A stretch of 64,000 bases of DNA from Burkholderia cepacia (GCF_001718835.1 NZ_CP013443.1:1240001-1304000); one strand, 5' to 3'. Positions 1 through 9,406 are shown, counted from the stretch's first letter. The notes: a model not told the origin generated them from the sequence alone. A program made the numbers and translations.

Positions 1-579
1 CAAATGCCAAGGATTTTGCCAAAGGGTTCCGGATCGCGCTGGCGACGCGCCGATATCCCTGCGGGCGTCAGGGGCGCCCGGGCCGAGCGTATCGATTGTT
101 TCCGCAATCAACGTAATCATCGAAAAATTACGAAATTTTACGGAGATTGGGTGCGAATTTGTGCGTAGACACAAAAAACCACGAAAGGCCAAGATTTGGA
201 GACTGCAATACGCCTGCAAACCGCTTACGCTAGGGTTTACGAGGTTGCATCGGAAGAATGCCGGCTGTCCGGATTTTGATGATTTCGCATCAGTCCGTTT
301 CATGGCGTGTTCGAGCGCGGGGTATCGCCGGCTGTTAAAATCCGGCGATTGTCCATCTCGCGCTCACGGTTGCCGTTCGCATTTTCTGCGTTTTGTCCGC
401 GCGTTGCGCAGGAGCGCCTCTCGAGCGGGGCAGGGCTGCTTTCGAGCATCGCATGCCCCTGATACAGACGCTGCTGGAACAAGGAGTCGGGTCGTGCCCG
501 CGTTCGTCCCAATCGGATCATCCATCATCGCTTGCCCGTTTGATCAACGCCGCGGCATGGCCGCCGCAGGGCGGTGCGC
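1..579. other. No confident gene; upstream region of hpn operon
   Basis: Open frames cross this stretch, the longest about 140 codons on the + strand, but their translations are Arg/Ser/Cys-rich and resemble no protein I recognise. I see no convincing ribosome site in front of them. Bases 100-240 are noticeably AT-richer than the surroundings, which fits a promoter region for hpnI downstream, but I cannot assign specific -35/-10 boxes. The extreme left end could also hold the tail of a gene cut by the window edge. Confidence 0.5.
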
Positions 580-1755
580 ATGACGTCGTCAGCCGTATCG
601 CTCATCGAGTGGCTGCTGGTCGCGTTCACGCTGGCGGCGGCCGGCTATGCGCTCGTCGCCGCGTTCGCGCCGCGGCCGCGTACGCCGCGCACGGCCGCGC
701 GCGACGGCTTCGAGCCGGTCAGCGTGCTCAAGCCGCTCTGCGGCGCGGAGCCGCACCTGTACGAAAACCTCGCGACGTTCTGCGAGCAGCGCCATCCGCG
801 TTATGAAGTGCTGTTCGGCGTCGCGTCGGCGGCCGATCCGGCCGTCGCCGTGGTCGAACGGCTGCGCGCCGATTACCCCGAGTGCGACATCACGCTCGTG
901 ATCGATGCGCGCGTGCACGGCAAGAACCTGAAGGTCAGCAACCTGATCAACCTCGCCGAACGCGCGAAATACGGCCGCATCGTGATCGCGGACAGCGACA
1001 TCGCGGTGAAGCCGGACTATCTGGAGCGCGTGACGGCACCGCTCGCCGATGTGTCGGTCGGTGTCGTCACGTGCCTGTATCATGCGCGCAGCGTCGGCGG
1101 GTTCTGGACGCGCATCGGCGCGCAGTTCGTCGACGCCTGGTTCGCGCCGTCGGTCCGGATCACGCATCTCGGCCGCTCGAGCCGCTTCGGCTTCGGCGCG
1201 ACGCTCGCGCTGACGCGCGACACGCTCGACCGGATCGGCGGCTTTCCCGCGCTGAAGGACGAACTGGCCGACGATTTCTGGCTGGCCGAGCTGCCGCGCC
1301 GCCTCGGGCGCCGCACCGTGCTGTCCGAGGTCGAGGTCGCGACCGACGTGATCGAGCCGTCGTTCGGGCCGCTGTGGCATCGCGAGACGCGCTGGCTGCG
1401 CACGATCCGTTCGCTGAACCCGGCCGGTTTCGCGTTCCTGTTCATTACGTTTACCGTGCCGTGGCTCGCGATCGGCGCGGCGCTCGCGCTGCGCCTCGAC
1501 GGAACCTTCGCCGGCTCGCTGGCGGGCGGGGCGGCCGTGGTGGGCGCGTTCGGGCGGCTCGTGCTGCACGCGCGCGGCGAGGACGGCTGGCGGGCATTCT
1601 GGCGCGACCTGCCGCTCGTCGCGGTGCGCGACACGCTGCTCGCGCTCGAGTGGCTCGCGGCCGTGTTCGGCACGCATGTCGTGTGGCGCGGTGCGAGGAT
1701 GACGGTCGTCGGCCGCGAACGCGCGACGGCCGTGGAGGGCGGCGACGGCCGCTGA
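580..1755 (+). CDS. hpnI: Hopanoid glycosyltransferase HpnI
   Basis: Family 2/21 glycosyltransferase resembling ceramide glucosyltransferase. In the hopanoid pathway HpnI transfers N-acetylglucosamine onto bacteriohopanetetrol at the membrane. The translation shows an N-terminal membrane helix (about residues 8-30), a DSD metal/nucleotide-sugar motif near residue 139, the acceptor motif LADDFWL near 230, an ETRW motif ((Q/R)xxRW type) near 270, and C-terminal hydrophobic segments. This is the classic D-DxD-D-(R)xxRW arrangement. Start: ATG 580 has AGGG eight bases upstream; the in-frame GTG at 574 is only 2 bases from it, so 580 is preferred. First gene of hpnI-J-K-L; 115 bp separate it from hpnJ. 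Confidence 0.93.
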   Translation: MTSSAVSLIEWLLVAFTLAAAGYALVAAFAPRPRTPRTAARDGFEPVSVLKPLCGAEPHLYENLATFCEQRHPRYEVLFGVASAADPAVAVVERLRADYPECDITLVIDARVHGKNLKVSNLINLAERAKYGRIVIADSDIAVKPDYLERVTAPLADVSVGVVTCLYHARSVGGFWTRIGAQFVDAWFAPSVRITHLGRSSRFGFGATLALTRDTLDRIGGFPALKDELADDFWLAELPRRLGRRTVLSEVEVATDVIEPSFGPLWHRETRWLRTIRSLNPAGFAFLFITFTVPWLAIGAALALRLDGTFAGSLAGGAAVVGAFGRLVLHARGEDGWRAFWRDLPLVAVRDTLLALEWLAAVFGTHVVWRGARMTVVGRERATAVEGGDGR

Positions 1756-1870
1756 ACGGCACGGCGCAGGCTGACCAACCATGACGAGAGGCGGGCGCCG
1801 GCAGGGCGGCCCGCGGTTTTTTGACTGAATCGTTGTAACGAAACGAACTATGCAGGCTACCGGAGCATTC

Positions 1871-3292
1871 ATGAAAACGCTGTTCTTGCAGGCCCCTTCG
1901 TATGACGGCTTCGACGGCGGAGCCGGCTCGCGCTATCAGGCGAAGCGCGAAATCCGTTCCTTCTGGTACCCGACGTGGCTCGCGCAGCCGGCCGCGCTCG
2001 TGCCGGGCAGCCGCGTCGTCGACGCGCCGGCCGACGGCCTGTCGGTCGAGGAGACGCTGAAGATCGCCAACGACTACGACCTCGTGATCATCCACACGAG
2101 CACGCCGTCGTTCCCGACCGACGCGATGTTCGCGCAGGATCTCAAGAAGATGAAGCCGTCGATGCTGGTCGGCATGGTGGGCGCGAAGGTGATGGTCGAT
2201 CCGCACAACTCGCTCACGGCGAGCGAGGCGATCGATTTCGTCTGCCGCGAGGAATTCGACTACACCTGCAAGGAAATCGCCGAAGGCAAGCCGTTCCCCG
2301 AGATCAAGGGCTTGAGCTGGCGCGCGAAGGACGGCTCGATCGAGCACAACGAAGCGCGTCCGATCCTCGAGAACATGGACGAACTGCCGTTCGTCGCGCC
2401 CGTCTACAAGCGCGACCTGAAGATCGACAACTACTTCATCGGCTACCTGAACTACCCGTACGTGTCGATCTACACGGGCCGTGGCTGCAAGTCGCGCTGC
2501 ACGTTCTGCCTGTGGCCGCAGACGGTCAGCGGCCATCGCTACCGCACGCGCTCGGTCGAGAACGTGCTCGCGGAAGCGAAGTGGATCCGCGACAACATGC
2601 CGGAAGTGAAGGAACTGATGTTCGACGACGACACCTTCACCGACGACCTGCCGCGCGCCGAAGCGATCGCCATCGGCCTGGGCAAGCTCGGCATGACGTG
2701 GTCGTGCAACGCGAAGGCGAACGTGCCGTACAAGTCGCTGAAGATCATGAAGGAAAACGGCCTGCGCCTGCTGCTGGTCGGCTTCGAATCCGGCGACGAC
2801 CAGATCCTCGTGAACATCAAGAAGGGCGTGCGCACCGATTTCGCGCGCCGCTTCAGCGCGGACTGCAAGAAGCTCGGCATCAAGATCCACGGCACCTTCA
2901 TCCTCGGCCTGCCGGGCGAGACGCAGGAGACCATCAAGAAGACGATCGAGTACGCGAAGGAAATCAATCCGCACACGATCCAGGTCTCGCTCGCCGCGCC
3001 GTATCCGGGCACGACGCTCTACAAGCAGGCCGTCGAAAACGGCTGGATGGAAGAGAACAAGACCATCAACCTGGTGAGCAAGGAAGGTGTGCAGCTCGCG
3101 GCGATCGGCTACGCGCACCTGTCGCGCGACGAGATCTATCACCACCTCGAGCAGTTCTATCGCCAGTTCTACTTCCGTCCGTCGAAGATCTGGGAGATCG
3201 TGCGCGAGATGCTGACGAGCTGGGACATGATGAAGCGCCGCCTGCGCGAAGGCGTCGAGTTCTTCCGCTTCCTGCGCGCGCACGAGGCGTAA
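1871..3292 (+). CDS. hpnJ: Hopanoid biosynthesis radical SAM protein HpnJ
   Basis: Cobalamin-binding-type radical SAM enzyme. In Burkholderia hopanoid biosynthesis HpnJ is known to act on glucosamine-bacteriohopanetetrol and form the cyclitol ether head group by ring contraction. The N-terminal ~150 residues fit a B12-binding-like domain. The radical SAM cluster motif CxxxCxxC is plain (GCKSRCTFC, cysteines near residues 206, 210 and 213), followed by a DDDTFTDD segment and an FILGLPGE strand typical of the SAM TIM barrel. About 473 aa. An upstream in-frame ATG exists at 1850, but GGAG sits six bases before the ATG at 1871, which is taken as the start. Followed after 3 bp by hpnK. Confidence 0.93.
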   Translation: MKTLFLQAPSYDGFDGGAGSRYQAKREIRSFWYPTWLAQPAALVPGSRVVDAPADGLSVEETLKIANDYDLVIIHTSTPSFPTDAMFAQDLKKMKPSMLVGMVGAKVMVDPHNSLTASEAIDFVCREEFDYTCKEIAEGKPFPEIKGLSWRAKDGSIEHNEARPILENMDELPFVAPVYKRDLKIDNYFIGYLNYPYVSIYTGRGCKSRCTFCLWPQTVSGHRYRTRSVENVLAEAKWIRDNMPEVKELMFDDDTFTDDLPRAEAIAIGLGKLGMTWSCNAKANVPYKSLKIMKENGLRLLLVGFESGDDQILVNIKKGVRTDFARRFSADCKKLGIKIHGTFILGLPGETQETIKKTIEYAKEINPHTIQVSLAAPYPGTTLYKQAVENGWMEENKTINLVSKEGVQLAAIGYAHLSRDEIYHHLEQFYRQFYFRPSKIWEIVREMLTSWDMMKRRLREGVEFFRFLRAHEA

Positions 3293-3295
3293 TCC

Positions 3296-4180
3296 GTGGC
3301 GACGCAGCGGGCGGCGCGGGCGCTGATCTTCACCGCGGACGACTTCGGGCTGCACCCGCGCGTCAACGCGGCGGTCGAGCGCGCGCACCGCGACGGCGTG
3401 CTGAACGCCGCGAGCCTGATGGTCGGCGCACCCGCTGCACCGGATGCGATCGAGCGCGCGCGGCGGCTGCCGTCGCTCGCGGTCGGCCTGCATCTCGTGC
3501 TCGCGGACGGGCCGGCCACGCTGCCCGCGCATGAGATTCCCGCGCTCGTCGGCCCCGACGGGCGGTTCGGCGACGCGATGGCGAAGGACGGCTGCCGCTT
3601 CTTCTTCCTGCCGCACGTGCGGGCGCAACTGCGCCGCGAGATTCGCGCGCAGTTCGACGCGTTCGCGGCGAGCGGGCTGCCGCTCGACCACGTGAACGCG
3701 CACAAGCATTTCCACCTGCATCCGACCGTGCTGTCGCTGATCATCGAGATCGGCCGCGACTACGGGCTGCGCGCGGTGCGGCTGCCGTACGAGACGGGCG
3801 CGCCCGCGCTGCTCAAGCCGTGGATCGCGCTCGTGCGCGCGCGGCTCGACCGCGCGGGGCTCGCGCACAACGACTACGTGGTCGGGATCGAGCATACGGG
3901 CGCGATGGACGAGGCCGTGCTGCTCGATGCGCTGGCCAAGCTGCCGCCGGGCGTCGGCGAGATCTACTGCCATCCGGCCGAGGCCGGCGACGGCCCGATC
4001 ACGCCGACGATGGCCGGCTACCGTCCGGTGGACGAACTCGATGCGCTGCTGTCGCCGCGCGTCGCGGCCGCGCTGAAGGCCGCGGGCGTCGCGACCGGCG
4101 GCTTTGCCGACGTGTTCGGCCAGCCCGCGGCGCGGCGCGGCGGGCAGGCGTCGCGCGCGCCGGGAGCGCAGCCGTCATGA
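3296..4180 (+). CDS. hpnK: Hopanoid biosynthesis deacetylase HpnK
   Basis: YdjC/HpnK family carbohydrate deacetylase. It removes the acetyl group from N-acetylglucosaminyl-bacteriohopanetetrol made by HpnI, giving the glucosamine form that HpnJ converts. Visible metal-site signatures are TADDFG at residues 13-18 and a histidine cluster HVNAHKHFHLHP near 132-143, the hallmarks of YdjC-like polysaccharide deacetylases. GTG start, three bases after the hpnJ stop; the 3' end overlaps hpnL by four bases (ATGA). Length 294 aa, normal for the family. The low-complexity Arg/Ala tail (last ~20 residues) is outside the conserved domain. Confidence 0.92.
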   Translation: MATQRAARALIFTADDFGLHPRVNAAVERAHRDGVLNAASLMVGAPAAPDAIERARRLPSLAVGLHLVLADGPATLPAHEIPALVGPDGRFGDAMAKDGCRFFFLPHVRAQLRREIRAQFDAFAASGLPLDHVNAHKHFHLHPTVLSLIIEIGRDYGLRAVRLPYETGAPALLKPWIALVRARLDRAGLAHNDYVVGIEHTGAMDEAVLLDALAKLPPGVGEIYCHPAEAGDGPITPTMAGYRPVDELDALLSPRVAAALKAAGVATGGFADVFGQPAARRGGQASRAPGAQPS

Positions 4181-5208
4181 CCCAGTGGATCAAATGGCTC
4201 GGCTGGCCGCTCGGCATCGGCATCCTGCTGGCGCTGGGGCTGCACGAAGGCATCGGCGACGTGTCGCAGATGCTCGCGCGCGCCGGTTACGCGCTGCTGT
4301 GGCTCGTACCGTTCCACGCGCTGCCGCTGCTGCTCGACGCCTACGCGTGGCACCTGCTGCTCGACAAGCGCTCGTCGCTGCCGTTCCTCTGGTGGATCGC
4401 GACCGTGCGCGAAGCGGTGAACCGGCTGCTGCCGGTGGTCGGGATCGGCGGCGAACTGGTCGGCATCCGGCTCGCGCGCTGGCAGGTGCCCGACGCGAGC
4501 CGCGTGACGGCGTCGGTGATCGTCGAGGTGCTCGTGACGATCGTCGTCCAGTATGCGTTTGCCGCGCTCGGCCTCGTGCTGCTGCTCGCGACGACGGACA
4601 ACATGGGCGGCGGCACGATCGGCCTCGCGCTGCTGCTGACGCTGCCGCTGCCGGTGCTCGGCGTCGTGCTGATGCGTCGCGGCGGGATCTTCCATGCGAT
4701 CGAGCGTTTCGCGGGCCGCCTGCTCGGCGATTCGCACCGGCTGTTGCAGGGCGTCGACGGCAAGCGGCTCGATGCCGACATCGATGCGCTGATGTCGCGC
4801 ACGGGCCTGTTGTTCAGCGCGTTCTTCTGGCAGCTGGCCGGCTACGTGCTCGGCGCGCTCGAGATCTACTGGGCGCTCGCGCTGCTCGGCCACCCGGTGT
4901 CGATCGGCGGCGCGATCGCGATCGAGGCGATGACGCAGGCCGTGCGCCATGCGGCGTTCATGGTGCCGGGCGGCCTCGGCGTGCAGGAGGCGACCGTCGT
5001 GCTGCTCGCGCAGATGTTCGGCGTCGACCGCGAGACGGCGTTGTCGCTCGCGCTGGTCAAGCGTGGCCGCGAGGTGCTGTTCGGCTGCCTCGCGCTCGGT
5101 TCGTGGCAGCTTGCCGAGCTCGCCCATACGCGGCGCCGGATGACGGCGAGCGTGCCGCCCGCGCCGCAGGCGCAGGCCGCCGCGCGCGAAACCGAACCGA
5201 CGCACTGA
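4177..5208 (+). CDS. hpnL: Hopanoid-associated membrane protein HpnL
   Basis: Integral membrane protein of the lysylphosphatidylglycerol synthase TM-region (UPF0104) type, 343 aa with about eight hydrophobic segments spread over its length. The conserved stretch MVPGGLGVQEA near residue 263 is the characteristic motif of this superfamily. HpnL is found in hopanoid gene clusters; its biochemical role is not settled, and a function in membrane-lipid handling or transport is inferred. The ATG overlaps the hpnK stop (ATGA), so the two are probably translationally coupled. The open frame extends far upstream inside hpnK, but the start at 4177 gives the normal hydrophobic N-terminus. Confidence 0.9.
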   Translation: MTQWIKWLGWPLGIGILLALGLHEGIGDVSQMLARAGYALLWLVPFHALPLLLDAYAWHLLLDKRSSLPFLWWIATVREAVNRLLPVVGIGGELVGIRLARWQVPDASRVTASVIVEVLVTIVVQYAFAALGLVLLLATTDNMGGGTIGLALLLTLPLPVLGVVLMRRGGIFHAIERFAGRLLGDSHRLLQGVDGKRLDADIDALMSRTGLLFSAFFWQLAGYVLGALEIYWALALLGHPVSIGGAIAIEAMTQAVRHAAFMVPGGLGVQEATVVLLAQMFGVDRETALSLALVKRGREVLFGCLALGSWQLAELAHTRRRMTASVPPAPQAQAAARETEPTH

Positions 5209-5210
5209 AC

Positions 5211-5241
5211 GAGACGGGCCGAGCGCCCGTCTCGCGCTTTT
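5211..5241 (+). terminator. Rho-independent terminator of the hpn operon
   Basis: A perfect 9-bp stem GAGACGGGC / GCCCGTCTC (5211-5219 and 5225-5233) with a 5-base loop begins two bases after the hpnL stop and is followed by GCGCTTTT. The T tract is short, so termination may be partial. Confidence 0.7.
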
Positions 5242-5293
5242 GGCGTCGCGCGGGTATCCTTGCCGCGTGTTTTCTCGACGCGCATTTCTTCCG

Positions 5294-5850
5294 ATGAATT
5301 TCCGTTTCCGGCTGCTCCCCGTGACGATGCTGGCCGCCGCGCTGGCGCTGACCGGCTGCGACGACAAGCAAGGCAACCTCGACGTGCAACGTATCAGGGA
5401 CTTCTTCAACGCGATCAAGCCCGCGCCGCTGCTGCTGAAGGGGCTGAAGGCCGGCGAATCGACCGAGGCTGACGTGCGCGGCACGATGGGCAAGCCCGAG
5501 ACCGAGCGCGATTTCACCGACGGCTCGAAGCGGCTCGAATATCCGCGCGGCCCGATGGGCAACCAGACATGGTTCGTCGATCTCGACGCGAACGGCCGCT
5601 ACACGGGCGCGACGCAGGTGCTGACCGCCGAGAATTTCGCGAAGGTCGCCCGGGGATGAACGAGGACGAGGTGCGGCGCCTGCTCGGCAAGCCCGGCGAC
5701 ATCGCGCAGTATCCGCTCAAGCCCGAGACGGTCTGGAGCTGGCGCTGGCTCGAGGACGGCGTCAACACCGACGCGTTCTTCAACGTCCATTTCGGCCCGG
5801 ACGGGCTCGTCTATACGACTTCGCGCTCCGACATCCTGAAAGGGCGGTAA
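5294..5850 (+). pseudogene. BamE/SmpA-like lipoprotein, frameshifted
   Basis: Encodes a lipoprotein signal peptide (lipobox LTGC, Cys22) followed by two BamE/OmlA-type repeats. The first covers roughly residues 45-115. The second, read in the next frame, begins with PGMNEDEVRRLLGKPGD and ends SRSDILKGR at 5850. The frame breaks near 5647: reading AAGGTCGCCCGGGG as AAG-GTC-CGC-CCG-GGG (one extra C) restores KVRPGMNEDE and gives one 185-residue protein. As written, translation stops at 5659. The flawless continuation argues for a recent deletion or a sequencing error. Start chosen at ATG 5294 because it yields the lipoprotein signal; an in-frame ATG at 5240 would add a non-hydrophobic extension. 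Confidence 0.8.
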
Positions 5851-5904
5851 GCGCAGCCGTCTTCGGCGCTATATCGAAAAAGCGACCGGAAAATTGCAAA
5901 AAGT

Positions 5905-5954
5905 CCGCTTCCCCGGCCGTTATCCGGTTGTCAGGGAGCGGCTTTTTTCCTTTT
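5905..5954 (+). terminator. Probable terminator after BamE-like gene
   Basis: Inverted repeat CCGCTTCCC (5905-5913) / GGGAGCGG (5934-5941) with one bulged T, followed by CTTTTTTCCTTTT. Position between the lipoprotein gene and the aot operon fits a terminator for the former. Confidence 0.55.
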
Positions 5955-6120
5955 GAAACAGCGGTGTAGGCCGCGGTTGAAAATGATGGGGCGGATTGTT
6001 GCGACGCAGCAATCGTGTGCCGGGTGATTTGAGGCAATCAATTTCGCTTGCGACTATCCGCGTCAGCCCGGCGCGGGACAGGCATACGCGTCGGCATCCA
6101 TTCCAACTCTGGAGACGCGC

Positions 6121-6810
6121 GTGTTCCTTTACGGCTTTGGCCCTGTCCTCTGGGCCGGCACCGTGCAGACCATCGAGCTGTCGGTGCTGTCGCTTGCCAC
6201 TGCGGTGGCGCTGGGGCTGATCGGCGCGGTGGCGAAGCTGTCGCACAACCGGGTGCTGCGAGCGATCGCGACCGGTTATACGACGCTGATCCGCTCGGTG
6301 CCCGATCTCGTCCTGATGCTGCTGCTGTTCTACAGCATCCAGATCTGGCTGAACCAGTTCACCGACTTCGTCGGCTGGGACCAGATCGACATCGACCCGT
6401 TCGTCGCCGGCGTGCTGACGCTCGGCTTCATCTACGGCGCGTACTTCACCGAGACGTTCCGCGGCGCGTTCCTGTCGGTGCCGCGCGGCCAGCTCGAAGC
6501 CGGCGCGGCTTACGGGATGAGCGGGATGCGCGTGTTCGTGCGGATCATGTTTCCGCAGATGATGCGTTTTGCGCTGCCGGGCATCGGCAACAACTGGCAG
6601 GTGCTCGTGAAGGCCACCGCGCTGGTATCGATCATCGGCCTCGCGGACGTCGTGAAGGCCGCGCAGGACGCCGGCAAGAGCACGTTCAACATGTTCTTCT
6701 TCATCCTCGTCGCGGCGCTGATCTATCTCGCGATCACGACCGTTTCCAACCTCGTGCTGATCCAGCTCGAGAAGCGTTATTCCATGGGCGTGCGGCACGC
6801 AGAACTATGA
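6121..6810 (+). CDS. aotQ: Basic amino acid ABC transporter permease (AotQ/HisQ type)
   Basis: Inner-membrane permease of the polar amino acid (HAAT) ABC family, 229 aa with about five membrane helices. It carries the EAA loop that docks to the ATPase (GQLEAGAAYGMS, residues ~121-132). GTG start with GGAG about six bases upstream. It overlaps the next permease by four bases (ATGA), and the ATPase and argR follow, the order of the aotJQMP-argR locus of Pseudomonas. The adjacent arginine catabolic operon supports arginine/ornithine as substrate. The naming as aotQ rather than hisQ rests on this context. Confidence 0.85.
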   Translation: MFLYGFGPVLWAGTVQTIELSVLSLATAVALGLIGAVAKLSHNRVLRAIATGYTTLIRSVPDLVLMLLLFYSIQIWLNQFTDFVGWDQIDIDPFVAGVLTLGFIYGAYFTETFRGAFLSVPRGQLEAGAAYGMSGMRVFVRIMFPQMMRFALPGIGNNWQVLVKATALVSIIGLADVVKAAQDAGKSTFNMFFFILVAALIYLAITTVSNLVLIQLEKRYSMGVRHAEL

Positions 6811-7520
6811 TCGAGATCCTCCAGGAATTCGGCCAGGCGTTCCTTTACTGGGACGGCCAGCGCCTCTCCGGCCTCGCGGTGACGCTGTGGCTGCTCGTCG
6901 CGTCGATTTCGCTCGGCTTCGTGTGCGCGGTGCCGCTCGCGGTCGCGCGCGTGTCGAAGAACAAGTGGGTGTCGACGCCGGTGCGGTTCTACACGTACGT
7001 GTTTCGCGGCACGCCGCTCTACGTGCAGTTGCTGCTGCTGTACACAGGCATGTACAGCCTCGAGTTCGTGCGTTCGCACTCGCTGCTCGACGCATTTTTC
7101 CGCAGCGGCTTCAACTGCGCGATTCTCGCGTTCGCGCTGAACACCTGCGCGTACACGACCGAGATCTTCGCGGGTGCGATCCGCGCGATCCCGCATGGCG
7201 AGGTCGAGGCGGCGCGTGCTTACGGGATGTCGCCGTTCACGATGTACCGCCGGGTGATCCTGCCGTCGGCGCTGCGCCGCGCGCTGCCGCTGTACAGCAA
7301 CGAGGTGATCCTGATGCTGCACGCGACCACCGTCGCGTTCACGGCGACCGTGCCGGACATCCTGAAGGTCGCGCGCGATGCGAATTCCGCGACCTACATG
7401 GCGTTCCAGTCGTTCGGAATCGCCGCGCTGATCTATCTTGCGGTATCGTTCGCACTCGTCGCGGCGTTTCGCCGCGCGGAGCGCCACTGGCTCGCGTATC
7501 TCGCGGCCGCCCGTCATTGA
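6807..7520 (+). CDS. aotM: Basic amino acid ABC transporter permease (AotM/HisM type)
   Basis: Second permease subunit, 237 aa, partner of the preceding AotQ-like protein. The EAA loop HGEVEAARAYGMS lies near residues 130-142, and several hydrophobic helices are evident from residue 15 on. The start ATG overlaps the stop of the upstream gene, implying translational coupling and equimolar production. The open frame extends much further upstream, but that part is a shadow of aotQ. Twenty bases separate it from the ATPase gene. Confidence 0.87.
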   Translation: MIEILQEFGQAFLYWDGQRLSGLAVTLWLLVASISLGFVCAVPLAVARVSKNKWVSTPVRFYTYVFRGTPLYVQLLLLYTGMYSLEFVRSHSLLDAFFRSGFNCAILAFALNTCAYTTEIFAGAIRAIPHGEVEAARAYGMSPFTMYRRVILPSALRRALPLYSNEVILMLHATTVAFTATVPDILKVARDANSATYMAFQSFGIAALIYLAVSFALVAAFRRAERHWLAYLAAARH

Positions 7521-7539
7521 TCACTTCGAGGAGAGCCAG

Positions 7540-8340
7540 TTGGCCGAGATCACTCAAACGAGCGCGTCCGCTTCCGTCAAGCTTGCCGCGGTCGACATTC
7601 ACAAGCGCTACGGCGACAACGAGGTGCTCAAGGGCGTATCGCTGAACGCGAAGGCCGGCGACGTCATCAGCATCATCGGCGCGAGCGGCTCGGGCAAGAG
7701 CACGTTCCTGCGTTGCATCAATTTTCTCGAGCGGCCGAATGCGGGGCAGATCGTCGTCGACGGCGAGGCCGTGCGCACGAAGACCGACCGCGCCGGTGCG
7801 CTCGAAGTCGCCGATCACAAGCAGCTTCAGCGCATCCGCACGAAGCTCGCGATGGTGTTCCAGCACTTCAACCTCTGGGCGCACATGAACGTGCTCGAGA
7901 ACGTGATGGAAGCGCCGGTGCACGTGCTCGGCATTTCGAAGAAGGAAGCCGAGGAGCGCGCGCGCGAGTACCTGGAAAAGGTCGGCTTGCCGCCGCGCGT
8001 CGAGAAGCAGTATCCGTCGCATCTTTCCGGCGGCCAGCAGCAGCGCGTGGCGATTGCCCGCGCGCTGGCGATGCATCCGGACGTGATGCTGTTCGACGAG
8101 CCGACGTCGGCGCTCGACCCGGAGCTCGTGGGCGAAGTGCTGAAGGTGATGCAGAAGCTCGCCGAGGAAGGCCGCACGATGATCGTCGTCACGCACGAGA
8201 TGGGTTTCGCGCGCAACGTATCGAACCACGTGATGTTCCTGCATCAGGGGCGGACCGAGGAAGAGGGCGATCCGAAGGAAGTGCTGGTACGCCCGCAGAG
8301 CGAGCGGCTGAAGCAGTTCCTGTCGGGCAGTCTCAAGTAA
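7540..8340 (+). CDS. aotP: Basic amino acid ABC transporter ATPase (AotP/HisP type)
   Basis: ATP-binding subunit that powers arginine/ornithine uptake. Visible: Walker A GASGSGKST (~residues 48-56), Q-loop FQHF, signature LSGGQQQR, Walker B VMLFDEPTSALDPE and the switch histidine in VVTHEM. The spacing matches HisP, including the family-specific insert between Walker A and the signature. About 266 aa from a TTG at 7540 preceded by GAGGAG; the longer open frame upstream lies inside aotM. Last transporter gene before argR, which begins 22 bases downstream and is probably co-transcribed. Confidence 0.88.
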   Translation: MAEITQTSASASVKLAAVDIHKRYGDNEVLKGVSLNAKAGDVISIIGASGSGKSTFLRCINFLERPNAGQIVVDGEAVRTKTDRAGALEVADHKQLQRIRTKLAMVFQHFNLWAHMNVLENVMEAPVHVLGISKKEAEERAREYLEKVGLPPRVEKQYPSHLSGGQQQRVAIARALAMHPDVMLFDEPTSALDPELVGEVLKVMQKLAEEGRTMIVVTHEMGFARNVSNHVMFLHQGRTEEEGDPKEVLVRPQSERLKQFLSGSLK

Positions 8341-8362
8341 CGCGACAGGGCGGGTTTCATAC

Positions 8363-9406
8363 GTGGTACCGGTGTCTCGTCCCGCAGGCGCCACCCGCAC
8401 GATGCAGGTGGCGATCGTTGCATTGCCGCCCGTGTCGATGTCGGGCGTGGGTCCGATCGTCGATGCGCTGAACCTCGCGAACGAGATCGACGGGCGGCTG
8501 CTGTATCGCTGGCAGGTGTGTTCGTGGGACGGGCGGCCGGTGCCGCTTGCCGGCGGAGCGCAGTGGCATGCCGATGCGGCGTTCAACGATGCTGTCGCGT
8601 GCGACTGGGTCATCGTCGTGTCGGAGCGGTTTCAGCAGTTTGCCGACTACCGGTTGTTTCTCGCGAGTCTCGCGCGGGTCGGGCAGCGCACGCCGCTCGT
8701 GACCGGGATTCATCATGGCGTGTGGTGGCTTGCGATGGCCGGGCAGCTTTCCGGGTATCGGGTGAGCGTGAACTGGGAGACCTATCAGCAGTTCGCCGAA
8801 CAGTTCGAGCGGTCGATCGTCACGCAGCAGATCTTCGAGATCGATCGTGACCGCGCGACCTGTGCCGGCGGGCAGGCTACCGTGGATTTCATGCTGGCCA
8901 TGATCGGCCGGGAGCACGGGCCGGAGCTGGCTGAAAGGATTGCCGATGCGCTTGGCGCGGGCACTTTGCGGAGCGGCGAAGAGCGGCAGCGGATTCCTTT
9001 TGTGACTGCGCCGGGCGAGCGGCATCCCCGGTTGAACGATGCGTTGCTGCTCATGGAAGCCAATGTCGAGGATCCGTTGACGACCGATGAGATCGCCGGG
9101 TTGGTCGGCGTGTCGCGCCGACAATTGGAGAGGCTCTTTCGACAGTATCTCGGGGCGATGCCCTCGAAGTATTACCTCAACCTCCGGTTGCTCAAGGCCC
9201 GGACTCAGCTGCAGCGGACCAGCAAGTCGGTCGTGCAGGTCAGCCTCGCCTGCGGGTTTTCTTCTGCTGCGCATTTTTCCAACGCGTACCGCGAAAGGTT
9301 CGGGGTCACGCCTCGGGAAGATCGGCGAGCGTGGCTCGAAAAGCAGACCGGCGGGGGCAGTGAACCGCGGGGTGGGGCGCTCGTCGAGCGCGTGAACAAG
9401 GACTGA
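8363..9406 (+). CDS. argR: AraC-family arginine regulator ArgR
   Basis: N-terminal DJ-1/PfpI-like (GATase1-like) sensor domain, residues ~15-200, followed by an AraC-type double helix-turn-helix at the C-terminus. Segments such as ERQRIP, LLMEANVEDPLTTDEIAG and VSRRQLERLFRQYL closely match the Pseudomonas ArgR that activates the aot transport and arginine succinyltransferase genes and represses arginine synthesis. Placement between the aot transporter and the ast operon fits. Start uncertain: GTG 8363 (used here) or ATG 8402, in the same frame, which would remove 13 residues. Codon use is slightly less GC-extreme than in the flanking operons. Confidence 0.85.
   Translation: MVPVSRPAGATRTMQVAIVALPPVSMSGVGPIVDALNLANEIDGRLLYRWQVCSWDGRPVPLAGGAQWHADAAFNDAVACDWVIVVSERFQQFADYRLFLASLARVGQRTPLVTGIHHGVWWLAMAGQLSGYRVSVNWETYQQFAEQFERSIVTQQIFEIDRDRATCAGGQATVDFMLAMIGREHGPELAERIADALGAGTLRSGEERQRIPFVTAPGERHPRLNDALLLMEANVEDPLTTDEIAGLVGVSRRQLERLFRQYLGAMPSKYYLNLRLLKARTQLQRTSKSVVQVSLACGFSSAAHFSNAYRERFGVTPREDRRAWLEKQTGGGSEPRGGALVERVNKD

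Noticed and set aside
161..583. 140-codon ORF upstream of hpnI
   Set aside because: Low-quality composition, no ribosome site and no recognisable family.
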